From JAEUKA01 sp035328405 (lineage in GTDB: Bacteria > Myxococcota_A > Polyangia > Palsa-1104 > JAEUJZ01), in contig DAOLIT010000010.1 in the NCBI GenBank assembly GCA_035328405.1, positions 30,720 to 94,719 of the forward strand: DNA of 64,000 bases, given 5' to 3'. Of the stretch, positions 25,701 through 32,448 are shown one piece after another. The notes under the pieces were generated by a model that was given only the letters and a program-made list of their open reading frames with translations, searched no databases and was not told where the DNA came from. The translations under genes and the position numbers were made by a program. Every line of letters starts with the position of its first letter. The stretch's first letter is position 1.

Positions 25701-26940
25701 CGGACAGCTCACTTTTCAGCATCTGGTCGAAATTCTGTCCGCCCGCTTTGTTGCCATATTGCTGGTTGTATTTGGCAATCAGTTGTTCGCGTTCTTTTGG
25801 CGATTTGCCCTCCATCGACTTGAAGATCGCCTCTTCGTCCGTGCCCCAAAAGTCTTCGGACGCTACTTTGACCCGAGCCGCTTCTGCCCCTGCCTTGTCG
25901 CCCTTGAGCAAATTCGACGCCACATCTTTTTCGGCCCCAGAAAACTCGCGCCCAAGCGCCTTGGTCAACGGTTCGCCCGTCTTTTTCTGGTACGCCGCCG
26001 CCAGCGCCTTGCGTTCTTTTTCGTCTTTGCACGATTCGATGGCGTCATACACCCCGTTTTCATCCGTCCCCAAACCGAGGTTGAGAAAACCGCCATTCAT
26101 CGCTTCATCCAGCTTCACTGCTGCCGCTTTTGCTTTGTCCCCTTCAAGCAACGCTTTCGACAGTGCCAAATCGTTCCCGGACATTTCGCTTTTGAGCATC
26201 TTGTCCAGGCTCTGGCCCGTCTTCTTTTCATACGCCGCCACGATCTGTTTGCGCTGCGCTGGGTCTGTCACATTTTCCAGAACCGATTGAATTTTCTTCT
26301 CATCGGTTCCCATTCCAAACATTCCGCCATGGGCCGCATTGTCGAGCGCCGCAACCGCACTCTTGACCGGATCTCCCGACAGAGCCGCCTGCGCTTCTTC
26401 CAGGTCTTTGCCCCCCAGCTCCCCTTTGATGTCGTTGTCCAGGCTGCGGCCAAAGTGGTCCTGATACGCCGCTTTGATCGCTTTGACCTCCGCAGGAGAC
26501 TTCCCTCGCAGCGCATTGTGAATGGCGTCTTCGTCGGTGCCCCAACCATCCATCGCCTTGAAAAGCTGGTTGGCCGAATCCCGAACCGCTTTCGGATCGA
26601 TCGGTTTCTCCTCAACTGCCGGCGCCGCCTTTTTCGCGTCGAGCTTCGGATCGAGCTTCGGATCGAGCTTCGGATCGAGCTTCGGGTCAACTTGTGGACC
26701 ACGCTTGTCCATCGGCTTGTCTGGCAACGCAGCGGGCAACTTCCCTGGCAACACCGGGCCAATCGGAGAAACGGGGTCGCCAGGTCCTCCAGGCCCCTTG
26801 GACGGCGGCGGCATTTTGTTGCCACCTCCGAACAAACTGGTCACTTTGGACCAAATCCCCTGCTCTCCGCCCTTCTGAGCGTCGGGCTTTTGCGTGGTCG
26901 GTTTGTTCTTGTCGCCCTGAAAAAAATCGAACAACGACAT
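22741..26940 (-). CDS. Annexin-repeat polymorphic toxin (full-length)
   Basis: 1399 residues, no signal peptide; start MSLFDFFQGDKN with GGGGGGCAAG upstream. Order: Pro/Gly-rich N-terminus with four DPKL repeats (~85-101); five annexin-type repeats (~118-500), with loops GWGTDE, GMGTDE, GLGTDE, FWGTDE and GIGTNE, each followed 40-45 residues later by an acidic residue in KGELGG, KSEMSG, REFSG, KSELSG and KGEVSG; an Ala/Gly-rich hydrophobic region (~590-665); a charged Lys/Glu linker (~820-1000); and a unique C-terminal domain of unknown activity (~1010-1399). Annexin repeats bind acidic phospholipids through calcium. Residues ~733-919 are duplicated at 28627-29188 before another C-terminal tip, the hallmark of polymorphic toxins. 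Toxicity and delivery route are inferred; no secretion genes are in the window. Confidence 0.8.
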   Translation of the reverse strand: MSLFDFFQGDKNKPTTQKPDAQKGGEQGIWSKVTSLFGGGNKMPPPSKGPGGPGDPVSPIGPVLPGKLPAALPDKPMDKRGPQVDPKLDPKLDPKLDPKLDAKKAAPAVEEKPIDPKAVRDSANQLFKAMDGWGTDEDAIHNALRGKSPAEVKAIKAAYQDHFGRSLDNDIKGELGGKDLEEAQAALSGDPVKSAVAALDNAAHGGMFGMGTDEKKIQSVLENVTDPAQRKQIVAAYEKKTGQSLDKMLKSEMSGNDLALSKALLEGDKAKAAAVKLDEAMNGGFLNLGLGTDENGVYDAIESCKDEKERKALAAAYQKKTGEPLTKALGREFSGAEKDVASNLLKGDKAGAEAARVKVASEDFWGTDEEAIFKSMEGKSPKEREQLIAKYNQQYGNKAGGQNFDQMLKSELSGLDLEKANQLKKDGKISDEFALKYATNGIGTNEELIRKTLEGKSKTEIDELRKTYKEKYGQDLDALLKGEVSGRDGFEIGQMMKGKPETPEEMVSRANEAYEFDRGSGSNWFSRGVTDLFSDSGQVLDYQHQRINNLAQQAQKDGSWSGAAKDRLGVLTEYQGQDVQNYQAAKDSATNAVATGAAVVVGAAVSIATAGSASPAVVAALSALLGGASSMAVKGVMLEGGYALEDIGVDAVTTLASALTAGAFKLPGLEGQLNKLVGIADPKTATMLQTMLKGGLSSAGQNGINSLVGGLMNEQNYQGDFGDFVKGMGSQVGSSMLTSFVNGGTSAGVGKAFGNGPNGMNPYMFSAIKGGSSSAAGQTAANVLDPSMFSGRPEDIAKKWVTSVGGAGLSGSLDSIAETRAELKEAKKAQAQTPDQGPDKPKAEQNQGGDAGSEEGAHGDSKKGDKDDVSEVHKEVAAEKQKGKNEKAPEEAVKESKQQADQEKTRHEEAKQDDHPVKPQDVADGKAADPHEKSQDASAQEKGKTDQAKPVGPESGEKAKDTEADAKVKKNAKAGVGEESTLDDKGRPKRKLSADEQALEDLRAQAKTTEDHEMVNQWEQEIAARKKGDEQALRELAAEAEHKKAEGQKKADGSVLGVDEARTLQGFATELGVDPKTMPKASTVEERLRSKGFTPDEIEVLKGTIKKNQQATMPDSVARELEAQTNAGKPATEHRTIGAHSEVDALGQTRGKLTDQELKLLLKMNIALFEDVQAGQKIAKVIGGDTADKFYKEGTPNWTVSGDVGLLQNTEGMNADQRIKNLGLDYVTADPTKNPYVNRESSGLATVNPDGAENLRVLEATLTPEMIQKLQVPMGYDLQQAALAERNAQLTNLRQTFPDAKAAELEAKLPQLLRWNKERKNFQHIQLRGRFESNDPSTGMGMTASQGLRDEHNDPFFQMNQELTFSGRTALGRGGTVSSLDDDGVPTVQSTMEDPDREP
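24184..24745 (-). repeat. Linker repeat, copy 1 (inside full-length toxin gene)
   Basis: 562 bp that appear identical, at an offset of 4443 bp, to 28627-29188. The copy encodes residues ~733-919: the end of the glycine-rich pre-toxin region and the charged linker up to DDHPVKP. The match stops abruptly on both sides, at the junction with the unique C-terminal domain and at codon ~733. Long identity makes this an efficient substrate for homologous recombination that would swap toxin tips. Confidence 0.95.
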
Positions 26941-26956
26941 CTTGCCCCCCAAAACG

Positions 26957-27015
26957 TTGTGCGTCGCGCCGTTGAGATTATCGTCTGGTTTCGACGCAAG
27001 TGTCTGTTTCGAGGG
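26957..27015. repeat. Promoter-proximal element, copy A
   Basis: About 59 bp nearly identical (two to four mismatches) to 31582-31640, in the same orientation. It lies 17 bp upstream of the annexin gene start and carries an inverted repeat TGCGTCG (26960-26966) / CGACGCA (26992-26998). Weaker similarity continues through the annexin start codon region. Likely a promoter/operator or a recombination boundary. The rest of the 26941-27219 gap shows no gene. Confidence 0.8.
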
Positions 27016-27219
27016 AAGGTCGTGTTTGGGGAACTGGGTCTACGGAAGACCGTTTACCTACTGCGCATCGAGCCAGGACAGATCGCCCTCGAACAGGCAC
27101 AGGTTCCTGTTGCCCGAGGTCTGGGACTCCCTTGGCCGAAGTCAGGGACTCCCTTGCAGGTTCCACTCCCGCCGTCTCCGCCCGAACTACCCCGGATAGG
27201 CATTCTCTCCATCCTGCCT

Positions 27220-27561
27220 TCAGTACCGGTGTTTCGTCGTCTCAATCTCCTCGACCTCGCGGGCACCCGCGACCGGGAGAATCTCGGTCAGCACCCTGTG
27301 CCGGGCGTTCGCCACGCGCTCGTCGTGCTCCATGTCCTCGGATTCGACCTTCAGGACCGCGTCGAGTATACCCTTGTAGTGATCGTAGAATCGTAGTCTT
27401 GCCTTGTCGCCGATGTCCGCACTGAGCCAGTCGTCCTCGTAGCGCCGCTCGGTGCTGTAATGGACCCAGGGGCGCTTCGTCGCCGGTTCGAGCAATTTCT
27501 TCAATCGACCGAAATAGTCGTTGTCGGTCTTGAACCGCCAGGTGATGTAGGTCGTCTTCAT
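27220..27561 (-). CDS. Candidate immunity protein 2
   Basis: 113 residues, acidic and basic residues mixed, no signal peptide or membrane segment; starts MKTTYITWRFKTDND. Secondary structure appears alpha/beta (YITWRFK strand, then helices DYFGRLKKLLEP and HYKGILDAVLKVES). No family recognised. It begins 24 bp after the stop of the orphan toxin tip 2 on the same strand, with GCGAGAG upstream, the spacing typical of toxin-immunity pairs. Function is inferred from that position; an alternative is an unrelated small protein carried with the cassette. Confidence 0.65.
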   Translation of the reverse strand: MKTTYITWRFKTDNDYFGRLKKLLEPATKRPWVHYSTERRYEDDWLSADIGDKARLRFYDHYKGILDAVLKVESEDMEHDERVANARHRVLTEILPVAGAREVEEIETTKHRY

Positions 27562-27585
27562 TCGTGCTCTCGCAATCTAGGAGTA

Positions 27586-29214
27586 CTAGTCCCTGTCGGG
27601 TCCAGTGTACAGGGTCGGGGGCGTCGTGAACGGGTCGTTTCCAATGTTCAGCTTGAAGTCGAACAGCCCGTCCTTGTTTTTCGGATCTGCTAGCGTGGCC
27701 GGGTCATAGGCGCGCTGGTCCCATTCCTTGCCGTACCGGTAGAGATCGCCGCCCAGGTCGGTATTGGAGAACCCCGGCTTGCCGTCGGGTGAGCCGGTCT
27801 TGAAGATACCGTAGTCGGCGTTGATCGGGTTGTCGATTTGCATCGCTCCGACCTTGGCCTGGTCGCTGAACACGGCGAGGTCGGTGTCGGATTCGGGCGT
27901 CCACGCGCCGCGCTGGAACCAATCCTCGTCGTTGCGTCCGCTACCATAGTGTTGCAGGAGCTTCATCGGGTTGTTCTTCCAGCCGGTGGTGCCTGAGCCG
28001 ACCTGGACGACCTGCATGTCGGTGATGCCATTACGGTCGGCGATGGCGGCGAGGCCCCCCTGGAAGTCGCGCATCTGCTCGGTGGCTCCGGCGAGATCGT
28101 TGACGTCGCCGCGTGCCCCCTTATAGGTCAGCGGCACCCGCTCGCCGTCCGCGTTTCCCTGGACCGCGAGCTTCAAGCGTTCGGCGGAGACATCGTTCGG
28201 GTGCTCGGCCTCGCCGCTTCGGACGCGCTCGTAGTTCGACTCGTTGAGCTTGCGCAAATGGTTGTGGGCGGCCTGGATGATCTCGTCGGGCGTCGAGCCC
28301 GATGTCAAGCCAGCGGCCTTTCCCGCCTCGCTGTTTACGAAGGCATCCATGCCATTGAACTCAAGCTGGTGCTTGTCGTGATCCTCCAGACTTATCTTCC
28401 CAGACGCGAAGAGCTCGGCTTCGCGCTCGCGGCTGAGGCGACCTTCCTTCGGCAGTACGTCGAGCTTGTCCATCGCCCACTTCACGGCCTTTTCAACCTC
28501 ATTGGCGGAAGGCGGCAACTTCTTGGGCCCCTCCGCGTTGGAGACGTCCGCCGCAGTCAAGACGGCAGTCGTCTTGTCGTCATGAGTCTCGTCACCCAGG
28601 GTCGGCTTTGAGGTGTCCTCGGTCTTGGGTTTTACCGGGTGGTCGTCCTGTTTGGCTTCCTCGTGCCGCGTTTTTTCCTGGTCCGCCTGTTGCTTGCTTT
28701 CTTTCACCGCTTCTTCGGGCGCTTTTTCGTTTTTCCCCTTCTGTTTTTCGGCGGCCACCTCCTTGTGCACCTCGCTCACGTCGTCCTTGTCGCCCTTCTT
28801 GCTGTCGCCGTGCGCACCTTCCTCTGACCCCGCATCGCCCCCCTGGTTTTGCTCGGCCTTCGGTTTGTCTGGCCCCTGATCTGGGGTTTGAGCCTGCGCT
28901 TTTTTCGCTTCCTTCAGCTCCGCACGGGTCTCCGCGATGCTGTCGAGCGACCCCGAAAGTCCTGCACCACCCACCGACGTCACCCATTTCTTCGCGATGT
29001 CTTCGGGACGGCCAGAAAACATGCTGGGATCGAGCACATTGGCGGCGGTCTGGCCCGCTGCGCTGCTGCTTCCGCCCTTGATGGCCGAGAACATGTACGG
29101 ATTCATCCCGTTTGGACCGTTTCCAAACGCTTTTCCCACGCCTGCGCTCGTTCCACCGTTCACAAAACTCGTCAGCATGCTCGAACCGCTCAGCGCGTCC
29201 CTGTCTTGAGCCAA
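27586..29214 (-). pseudogene. Orphan toxin cassette 2: linker copy plus alternative C-terminal toxin domain
   Basis: An open frame of 542 codons that lacks the annexin N-terminus. The first ten codons (from a TTG inside the preceding gene's end) are junction sequence; ~186 codons are the duplicated linker; the last ~346 codons are unique. The unique part contains a helical region (PPSANEVEKAVKWAMDKLDV) and a C-terminal domain with VVQVGSGTTGW ... ESDTDLAVFSDQ, compatible with the GS-x(n)-DxD motif of nucleotidyltransferase folds but with unusually long spacing. It is intact as coding sequence yet has no proper start, so it is best seen as a silent donor cassette that recombination can join to the full-length gene. 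Confidence 0.75.
28627..29188 (-). repeat. Linker repeat, copy 2 (orphan cassette)
   Basis: Partner of 24184-24745, apparently identical over 562 bp. Its upstream end lies 2 bp beyond the stop codon of the pentapeptide-repeat gene, and its downstream end is the boundary with the alternative toxin domain. This defines the cassette as linker, tip, immunity gene. Confidence 0.95.
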
Positions 29215-29933
29215 GCAGGAATCGTCGTCACATCAGGTGCAGGTCCGCCGTCGAAGTCGCCAGAAAAATCAGGGCTGATGATCTCACAGGCCCCTTCCAT
29301 CACCGGTTCCCCCTGAACGCCATGAAACGCGCAGCGCTCGAACACTGCATCCTTGAGCTTCAGACCGTTGAAGTTGGCGCTGCGGAAATCGCACTGAACA
29401 AAGCGGGTCCGGTACGCGCTGCCTAGGGGCGGTCCCCCGGTTCGGGTGAGCTTCGCACCGCGAAAGTTGCAGTACTCGAACAAACTGTCATCGAAGGTCA
29501 TGTCGTTGAGTTTTGCGCCGGTGAAATTGCAGCGGAGCGTGCGCGCTTCTGGAAAGGAGCTCCGATCCATGATCGCAAAAGAAAAATCCGAGTCGCTGAT
29601 CATTCCACCGTCGTAGTCAATCATCGACAGCGTGCTGCCCACGAAGCGACAGCCTTCGATGCGAGCGCGCTCCAAGGCGCACATGCTCAAACTGGCGCGA
29701 TCAAAGACGCAGCGAATGAGCTCGATTTCTTCAAAGCCGCACTGCTGAAACTGCGAATCACTGAGATCGCAGCTCACGAAGCGAGCGCCTAGAAAAATGC
29801 AACCGGCGTCGCGTGACTTACGGAACTCATGGCCTTCGAGATCGATGCGGCCCGCGCCGGTCTTTCCCCGCTCCAGCCACTGCCGATGTTCCCGTTGAAC
29901 CTCTTTGGAGAGTTCGACTTGCCAGCTCAACAT
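29190..29933 (-). CDS. Pentapeptide-repeat protein, candidate immunity protein 3
   Basis: 247 residues. From residue ~30 onward a right-handed quadrilateral beta-helix is predicted from repeated A/C-(D/N/R)-(L/F)-xx units: CIFLGARFVSCDLSDSQFQ, CVFDRASLSMCALERARIE, CNFTGAKLNDMTFDDSLFE and CDFRSANFNGLKLKDAVFE. Such proteins lack catalytic motifs and act by mimicry or binding; they occur as immunity proteins in toxin loci. Here the start lies 15 bp after the stop of an adenosine-deaminase-like toxin fragment, same strand, and the stop is 1 bp from the next cassette's linker repeat. Immunity role inferred. Confidence 0.8.
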   Translation of the reverse strand: MLSWQVELSKEVQREHRQWLERGKTGAGRIDLEGHEFRKSRDAGCIFLGARFVSCDLSDSQFQQCGFEEIELIRCVFDRASLSMCALERARIEGCRFVGSTLSMIDYDGGMISDSDFSFAIMDRSSFPEARTLRCNFTGAKLNDMTFDDSLFEYCNFRGAKLTRTGGPPLGSAYRTRFVQCDFRSANFNGLKLKDAVFERCAFHGVQGEPVMEGACEIISPDFSGDFDGGPAPDVTTIPAWLKTGTR

Positions 29934-29948
29934 TGGGCCACCCTAAGC

Positions 29949-30425
29949 TCACTCCGCGTCCTGGTCAAGGCGTGCATTGTCCCGTGCGTCTCCGTCGGAA
30001 ACCTGATCGCCGTAGGCGCTTGCGGACTCTTTTAGGAGGCTCATGCCCTGCGCGATTCGCGCCCGCTGCTCGTCTGACATCTGTTGGAAGTACTTCAGTT
30101 CTCCATCCATCTCGATGGGGAAGCGGCCCTTCATATATGCCTTGAATAGCTGCTCGGCGCGCTTGTATTCCTTGCTGAGCGTGGTGTGCATCACCGAGTG
30201 CCCGTCGGTACTGAGGATGGTTGGCACCCCCTCAGCAATCAGGTTGATGAGGGAGTGATTCTGGAAGGTGTTGTCGCGGCCCCCTCGTACCGGCTGGAGC
30301 GAGCCGGTTTGCTCGTTGCTGGTCAGGTTGACTTCCGCGTAGATCCCAAGCTCCTTCATGCGCTTGATCTGCTCGGACGTTGCGTGCGTGGCATGACCGA
30401 AGCGATCTGGCTGAGCGCAGTGTCG
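29949..30425 (-). pseudogene. Orphan toxin cassette 3: truncated adenosine-deaminase-like toxin domain
   Basis: C-terminal part of an ADA-fold deaminase. Reading through from 30425 gives PDRFGHATHATSEQIKRM and then, after an internal ATG at 30359, AEVNLTSNEQTG, HSLINLIAEGVPTILSTD and HTTLSKEYKRAEQ. These match the later ADA motifs (the RIGHG-type His, SN..T, and the STDD-type Asp followed by TTLSxEY). The N-terminal barrel half, including the HxH zinc site, is missing, and the junction to a linker relic upstream is out of frame. So this toxin is dead as it stands. ADA-like domains are known among polymorphic toxin tips. Confidence 0.7.
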
Positions 30426-30471
30426 TCGGGCGCTTTTTCGTTTTTCCCGTTCTGTTTTTCGGCTGCGACCT
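30426..30471 (-). repeat. Short linker relic, copy 3
   Basis: About 46 bp matching the linker segment encoding EVAAEKQ-x-GKNEKAP at 24275-24320 and 28718-28763, with three or four mismatches. It sits directly upstream of the deaminase fragment but in a different frame, and is closed by a stop in the repeat tract beyond. It shows that cassette 3 once had the same linker. Confidence 0.75.
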
Positions 30472-30490
30472 CACGGTCTGGGTGCCAGAC

Positions 30491-30784
30491 TTGGTGGTCT
30501 TGGATCGGGCCTTGGCGGTCTTGGACCTAGACTGGGTGGTCTTGGACCTCGACCTGGTGGTCTTGGACCTAGCCTTGGCGGTCTTGGACCTAGACTGGGT
30601 GGTCTTGGACCTAGACTGGGTGGTCTTGGACCGGGCCTTGGTGGTGTTGGACTGAGACCTGGTGGTCTTGGACCTAGACTGGGTGGTCTTGGACCGGGCC
30701 TTGGTGGTGTTGGACTGACACCTGGTGGTCTTGGACCTAGACCTGGTGGTCTTGGACGTGGCCTTGGCGGTGTTGGACCTAGAC
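30491..30784. repeat. 21-bp tandem repeat, 14 units
   Basis: Fourteen contiguous 21-bp units around the consensus TTGGTGGTCTTGGACCTAGA plus C, with variants ending GGGCC, CTAGCC and CTGAGAC. On the minus strand it encodes a Pro/Arg heptad (PRPPSLG) in one frame and a Lys/Ser/Thr/Arg heptad in another; a third frame has stops. It separates the linker relic of cassette 3 from the hairpin and gene to the right. Not CRISPR (no spacers). Probably non-coding or a decayed repetitive protein segment. Confidence 0.93.
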
Positions 30785-30851
30785 TTGGTGAAGGATCGCT
30801 CCCGATTTGTGAATCTGTGTTCACTTTTTGTGATGGAAAAACCACGCAATC

Positions 30852-30876
30852 CTGAAAAAAAATTGCTTTTTTTCAG
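30852..30876. terminator. A/T-tract hairpin, possible bidirectional terminator
   Basis: Perfect inverted repeat CTGAAAAAAA ... TTTTTTTCAG with a 5-nt loop. The A-tract and T-tract allow a U-run on either strand, but the stem has few GC pairs. It lies between the decayed toxin cassette (minus) and the gene starting at 30950 (plus), so it may insulate the two or act as a regulatory hairpin. Confidence 0.45.
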
Positions 30877-30949
30877 CGTTTCCCTTGCGGCGCGAGATTT
30901 TTGAACTACACATGTGGCACTCGCACTCTGCGAGAAAGGAGACCGCCTC

Positions 30950-31444
30950 ATGGCCAAAGACCCAAAAAACCCTGTTCCCGGTGACCTCGCGATCGATTGC
31001 ACGCCCATTGCTGACCTGATTGTGGACCTGCCCCCAGGTGCGATGACCGGCATGCGCAAAGAACGCGCAGGCCTCGACGCGCTGCTGACGGAGATTGCAG
31101 CCAATCAAAAACTCTTCGGGGTCCGAGCGGGCATTGTTGACGAGGAGGTGAAGGCGCTCGACAAGCTGACCGAGCAACTTCAGCACACCCGCAAATACAA
31201 AGAACCGCTGCGCAAACTGCTGGAGCTTGTCACCGAGACCGAAGCTGCCCTCGACAATGAGCGGCACCAGCGCATCAGCAGCATCGCCACAAGCGTTGAA
31301 CAACGCGCCAAGATTCCCGGCAACGAGGACCTCATGAGTCTGTACCGAGCGACGCGCGAATACCGCTCTGCCGTCGGGAAAAAAGCGGCCCACACGCGCA
31401 CCAAACAACAAAAGAACGACCACGACCCCAAGCCCGCCGTCTAA
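30950..31444 (+). CDS. Helical hypothetical protein
   Basis: 164 residues; ATG at 30950 with an excellent AAAGGAGACCGCC ribosome-binding site. Soluble and mostly alpha-helical with long heptad-rich segments (DEEVKALDKLTEQLQHTR; KLLELVTETEAALDNERHQ), so a coiled coil is likely. The C-terminus is basic and polar. No family recognised. It lies at the right end of the toxin-cassette region, in opposite orientation, between the A/T hairpin and element B. It and the next gene share the RBS context AAGGAGACCGC, suggesting they belong together. Confidence 0.7.
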   Translation: MAKDPKNPVPGDLAIDCTPIADLIVDLPPGAMTGMRKERAGLDALLTEIAANQKLFGVRAGIVDEEVKALDKLTEQLQHTRKYKEPLRKLLELVTETEAALDNERHQRISSIATSVEQRAKIPGNEDLMSLYRATREYRSAVGKKAAHTRTKQQKNDHDPKPAV

Positions 31445-31581
31445 CAAACGAACGATGTAGCCCCTCGCCGACCCCCTAGGCCCTTCCCCGGCCCTTCCTG
31501 CTGTATCCCCCCGGCTGTACGCTCCCTTTTCCAAACGGTGTCTTCCGCACAGAGTCGATGTCTTTCCCACAAAAACAAACT

Positions 31582-31640
31582 TTGTGCGTCGCGCCGTTGA
31601 GATTATGGTCTGGTTTCGACGCAAGTGTCCGTTTCAAGGA
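31582..31640. repeat. Promoter-proximal element, copy B
   Basis: Nearly identical to 26957-27015, including the inverted repeat TGCGTCG (31585-31591) / CGACGCA (31617-31623). It ends at the ribosome-binding site of the gene starting at 31652. To its left, sequence weakly resembles the annexin gene's RBS/start region but with the start codon lost, suggesting a relic 5' end of a former second toxin gene copy. Confidence 0.8.
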
Positions 31641-31651
31641 GACCGCAGGCC

Positions 31652-32317
31652 ATGGGCAGTCCAAACATCGCGTATTTGCTCGGGGATACCCAAGCTGGGA
31701 TTTCCACCTACTTCGAGGCGGGAACGCTCCTGGCGCTAACCCAAGGCCCCGACCCCAAGCTGACGCAGTATCTCGCCACCGAGTTGGCTCAACTCCAAAG
31801 CACCTATCCAGCGGTCAAACGCGACTTGGCGCGTGTCGCGGCGGTGCTGCGCGTGTTTGGCCACGAACCTCCAAAAGAGCCGAAAATGCCGACCGACTTT
31901 CCGGTGTGGACCCAAGCTGTCAGCAAGCAAGTCCACGCCGCGCTCGAAGAAGATCAGCCCGCATTTGCGCACTACTTGCTCGGATATGTACTCGGGGACG
32001 CTACTGCGACGCTGCGCGTGCTTGTGTACGTTTCGGCGCTGCTCGGCTTTGTCCCGCAGGACAAACGGCTGCGCGACATCGAACAAAACGTGCTGGAAGC
32101 CCTGGAACGCGGCAGTGAGAAGCTCTCGCACCTGGCCCTCCATCCGGCGTTTTCCGGCGGAATGAAGCAGGTCCTGTCCCAGATGGTTCCGTGTGTGAAT
32201 GGCCCCGCGCTTTGGGCGAGACAATCCGACTCGCCAGCAACAAAAACCGTCGCCAACACCCTTTCTGATTTTTTGCGGTTGCGAAAGCAGCTCGACGACG
32301 AACGCGAAAAGGCCTAG
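31652..32317 (+). CDS. Helical hypothetical protein
   Basis: 221 residues; ATG at 31652 with CAAGGAGACCGC upstream. Begins MGSPNIAYLLGDTQAGISTY. Predicted all-alpha with one rather hydrophobic helix (YLLGYVLGDATATLRVLVYVSALLG area, ~115-140), and no signal peptide. The C-terminus is charged (FLRLRKQLDDEREKA). No family recognised. It is the first gene right of element B and before the scpA operon. If the cassettes between elements A and B were removed, it would be divergent from the annexin toxin gene, so it could be a chaperone or regulator for it; speculative. Confidence 0.7.
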   Translation: MGSPNIAYLLGDTQAGISTYFEAGTLLALTQGPDPKLTQYLATELAQLQSTYPAVKRDLARVAAVLRVFGHEPPKEPKMPTDFPVWTQAVSKQVHAALEEDQPAFAHYLLGYVLGDATATLRVLVYVSALLGFVPQDKRLRDIEQNVLEALERGSEKLSHLALHPAFSGGMKQVLSQMVPCVNGPALWARQSDSPATKTVANTLSDFLRLRKQLDDEREKA

Positions 32318-32448
32318 GTGTTGCGCGCGGACTGGCAAACCTTGCGTCGGTTTTTGCGGTGCGTGAAAAACAGCGCGCAGGCCAAAAACGCGGGCCGGGG
32401 TGGACGCACGGCAGCCTTGGCCCCGCCTTTGCGGGATATAGTCCGAAG

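Noticed and set aside
27016..27219. A small gene between element A and immunity gene 2
   Set aside because: Only short frames without starts, RBS or coding character; contains a repeated GGACTCCCTTG motif but nothing else.
25216..27396. Long plus-strand frame opposite the annexin gene
   Set aside because: Antisense shadow; no RBS and runs across the intergenic region and immunity gene 2.
30471..30845. 124-codon minus-strand proline-rich frame
   Set aside because: Created by the 21-bp array; no ribosome-binding site and not in frame with the linker relic or the toxin fragment.
30232..31104. 290-codon minus-strand frame with Ser/Lys/Thr heptads
   Set aside because: Overlaps the 21-bp repeat and the deaminase fragment in another frame; starts inside the well-supported gene at 30950 on the other strand.
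26941..31640. Insertion sequence or integrase explaining the cassette region
   Set aside because: No transposase, integrase, terminal inverted repeats or target duplications other than elements A/B were seen.
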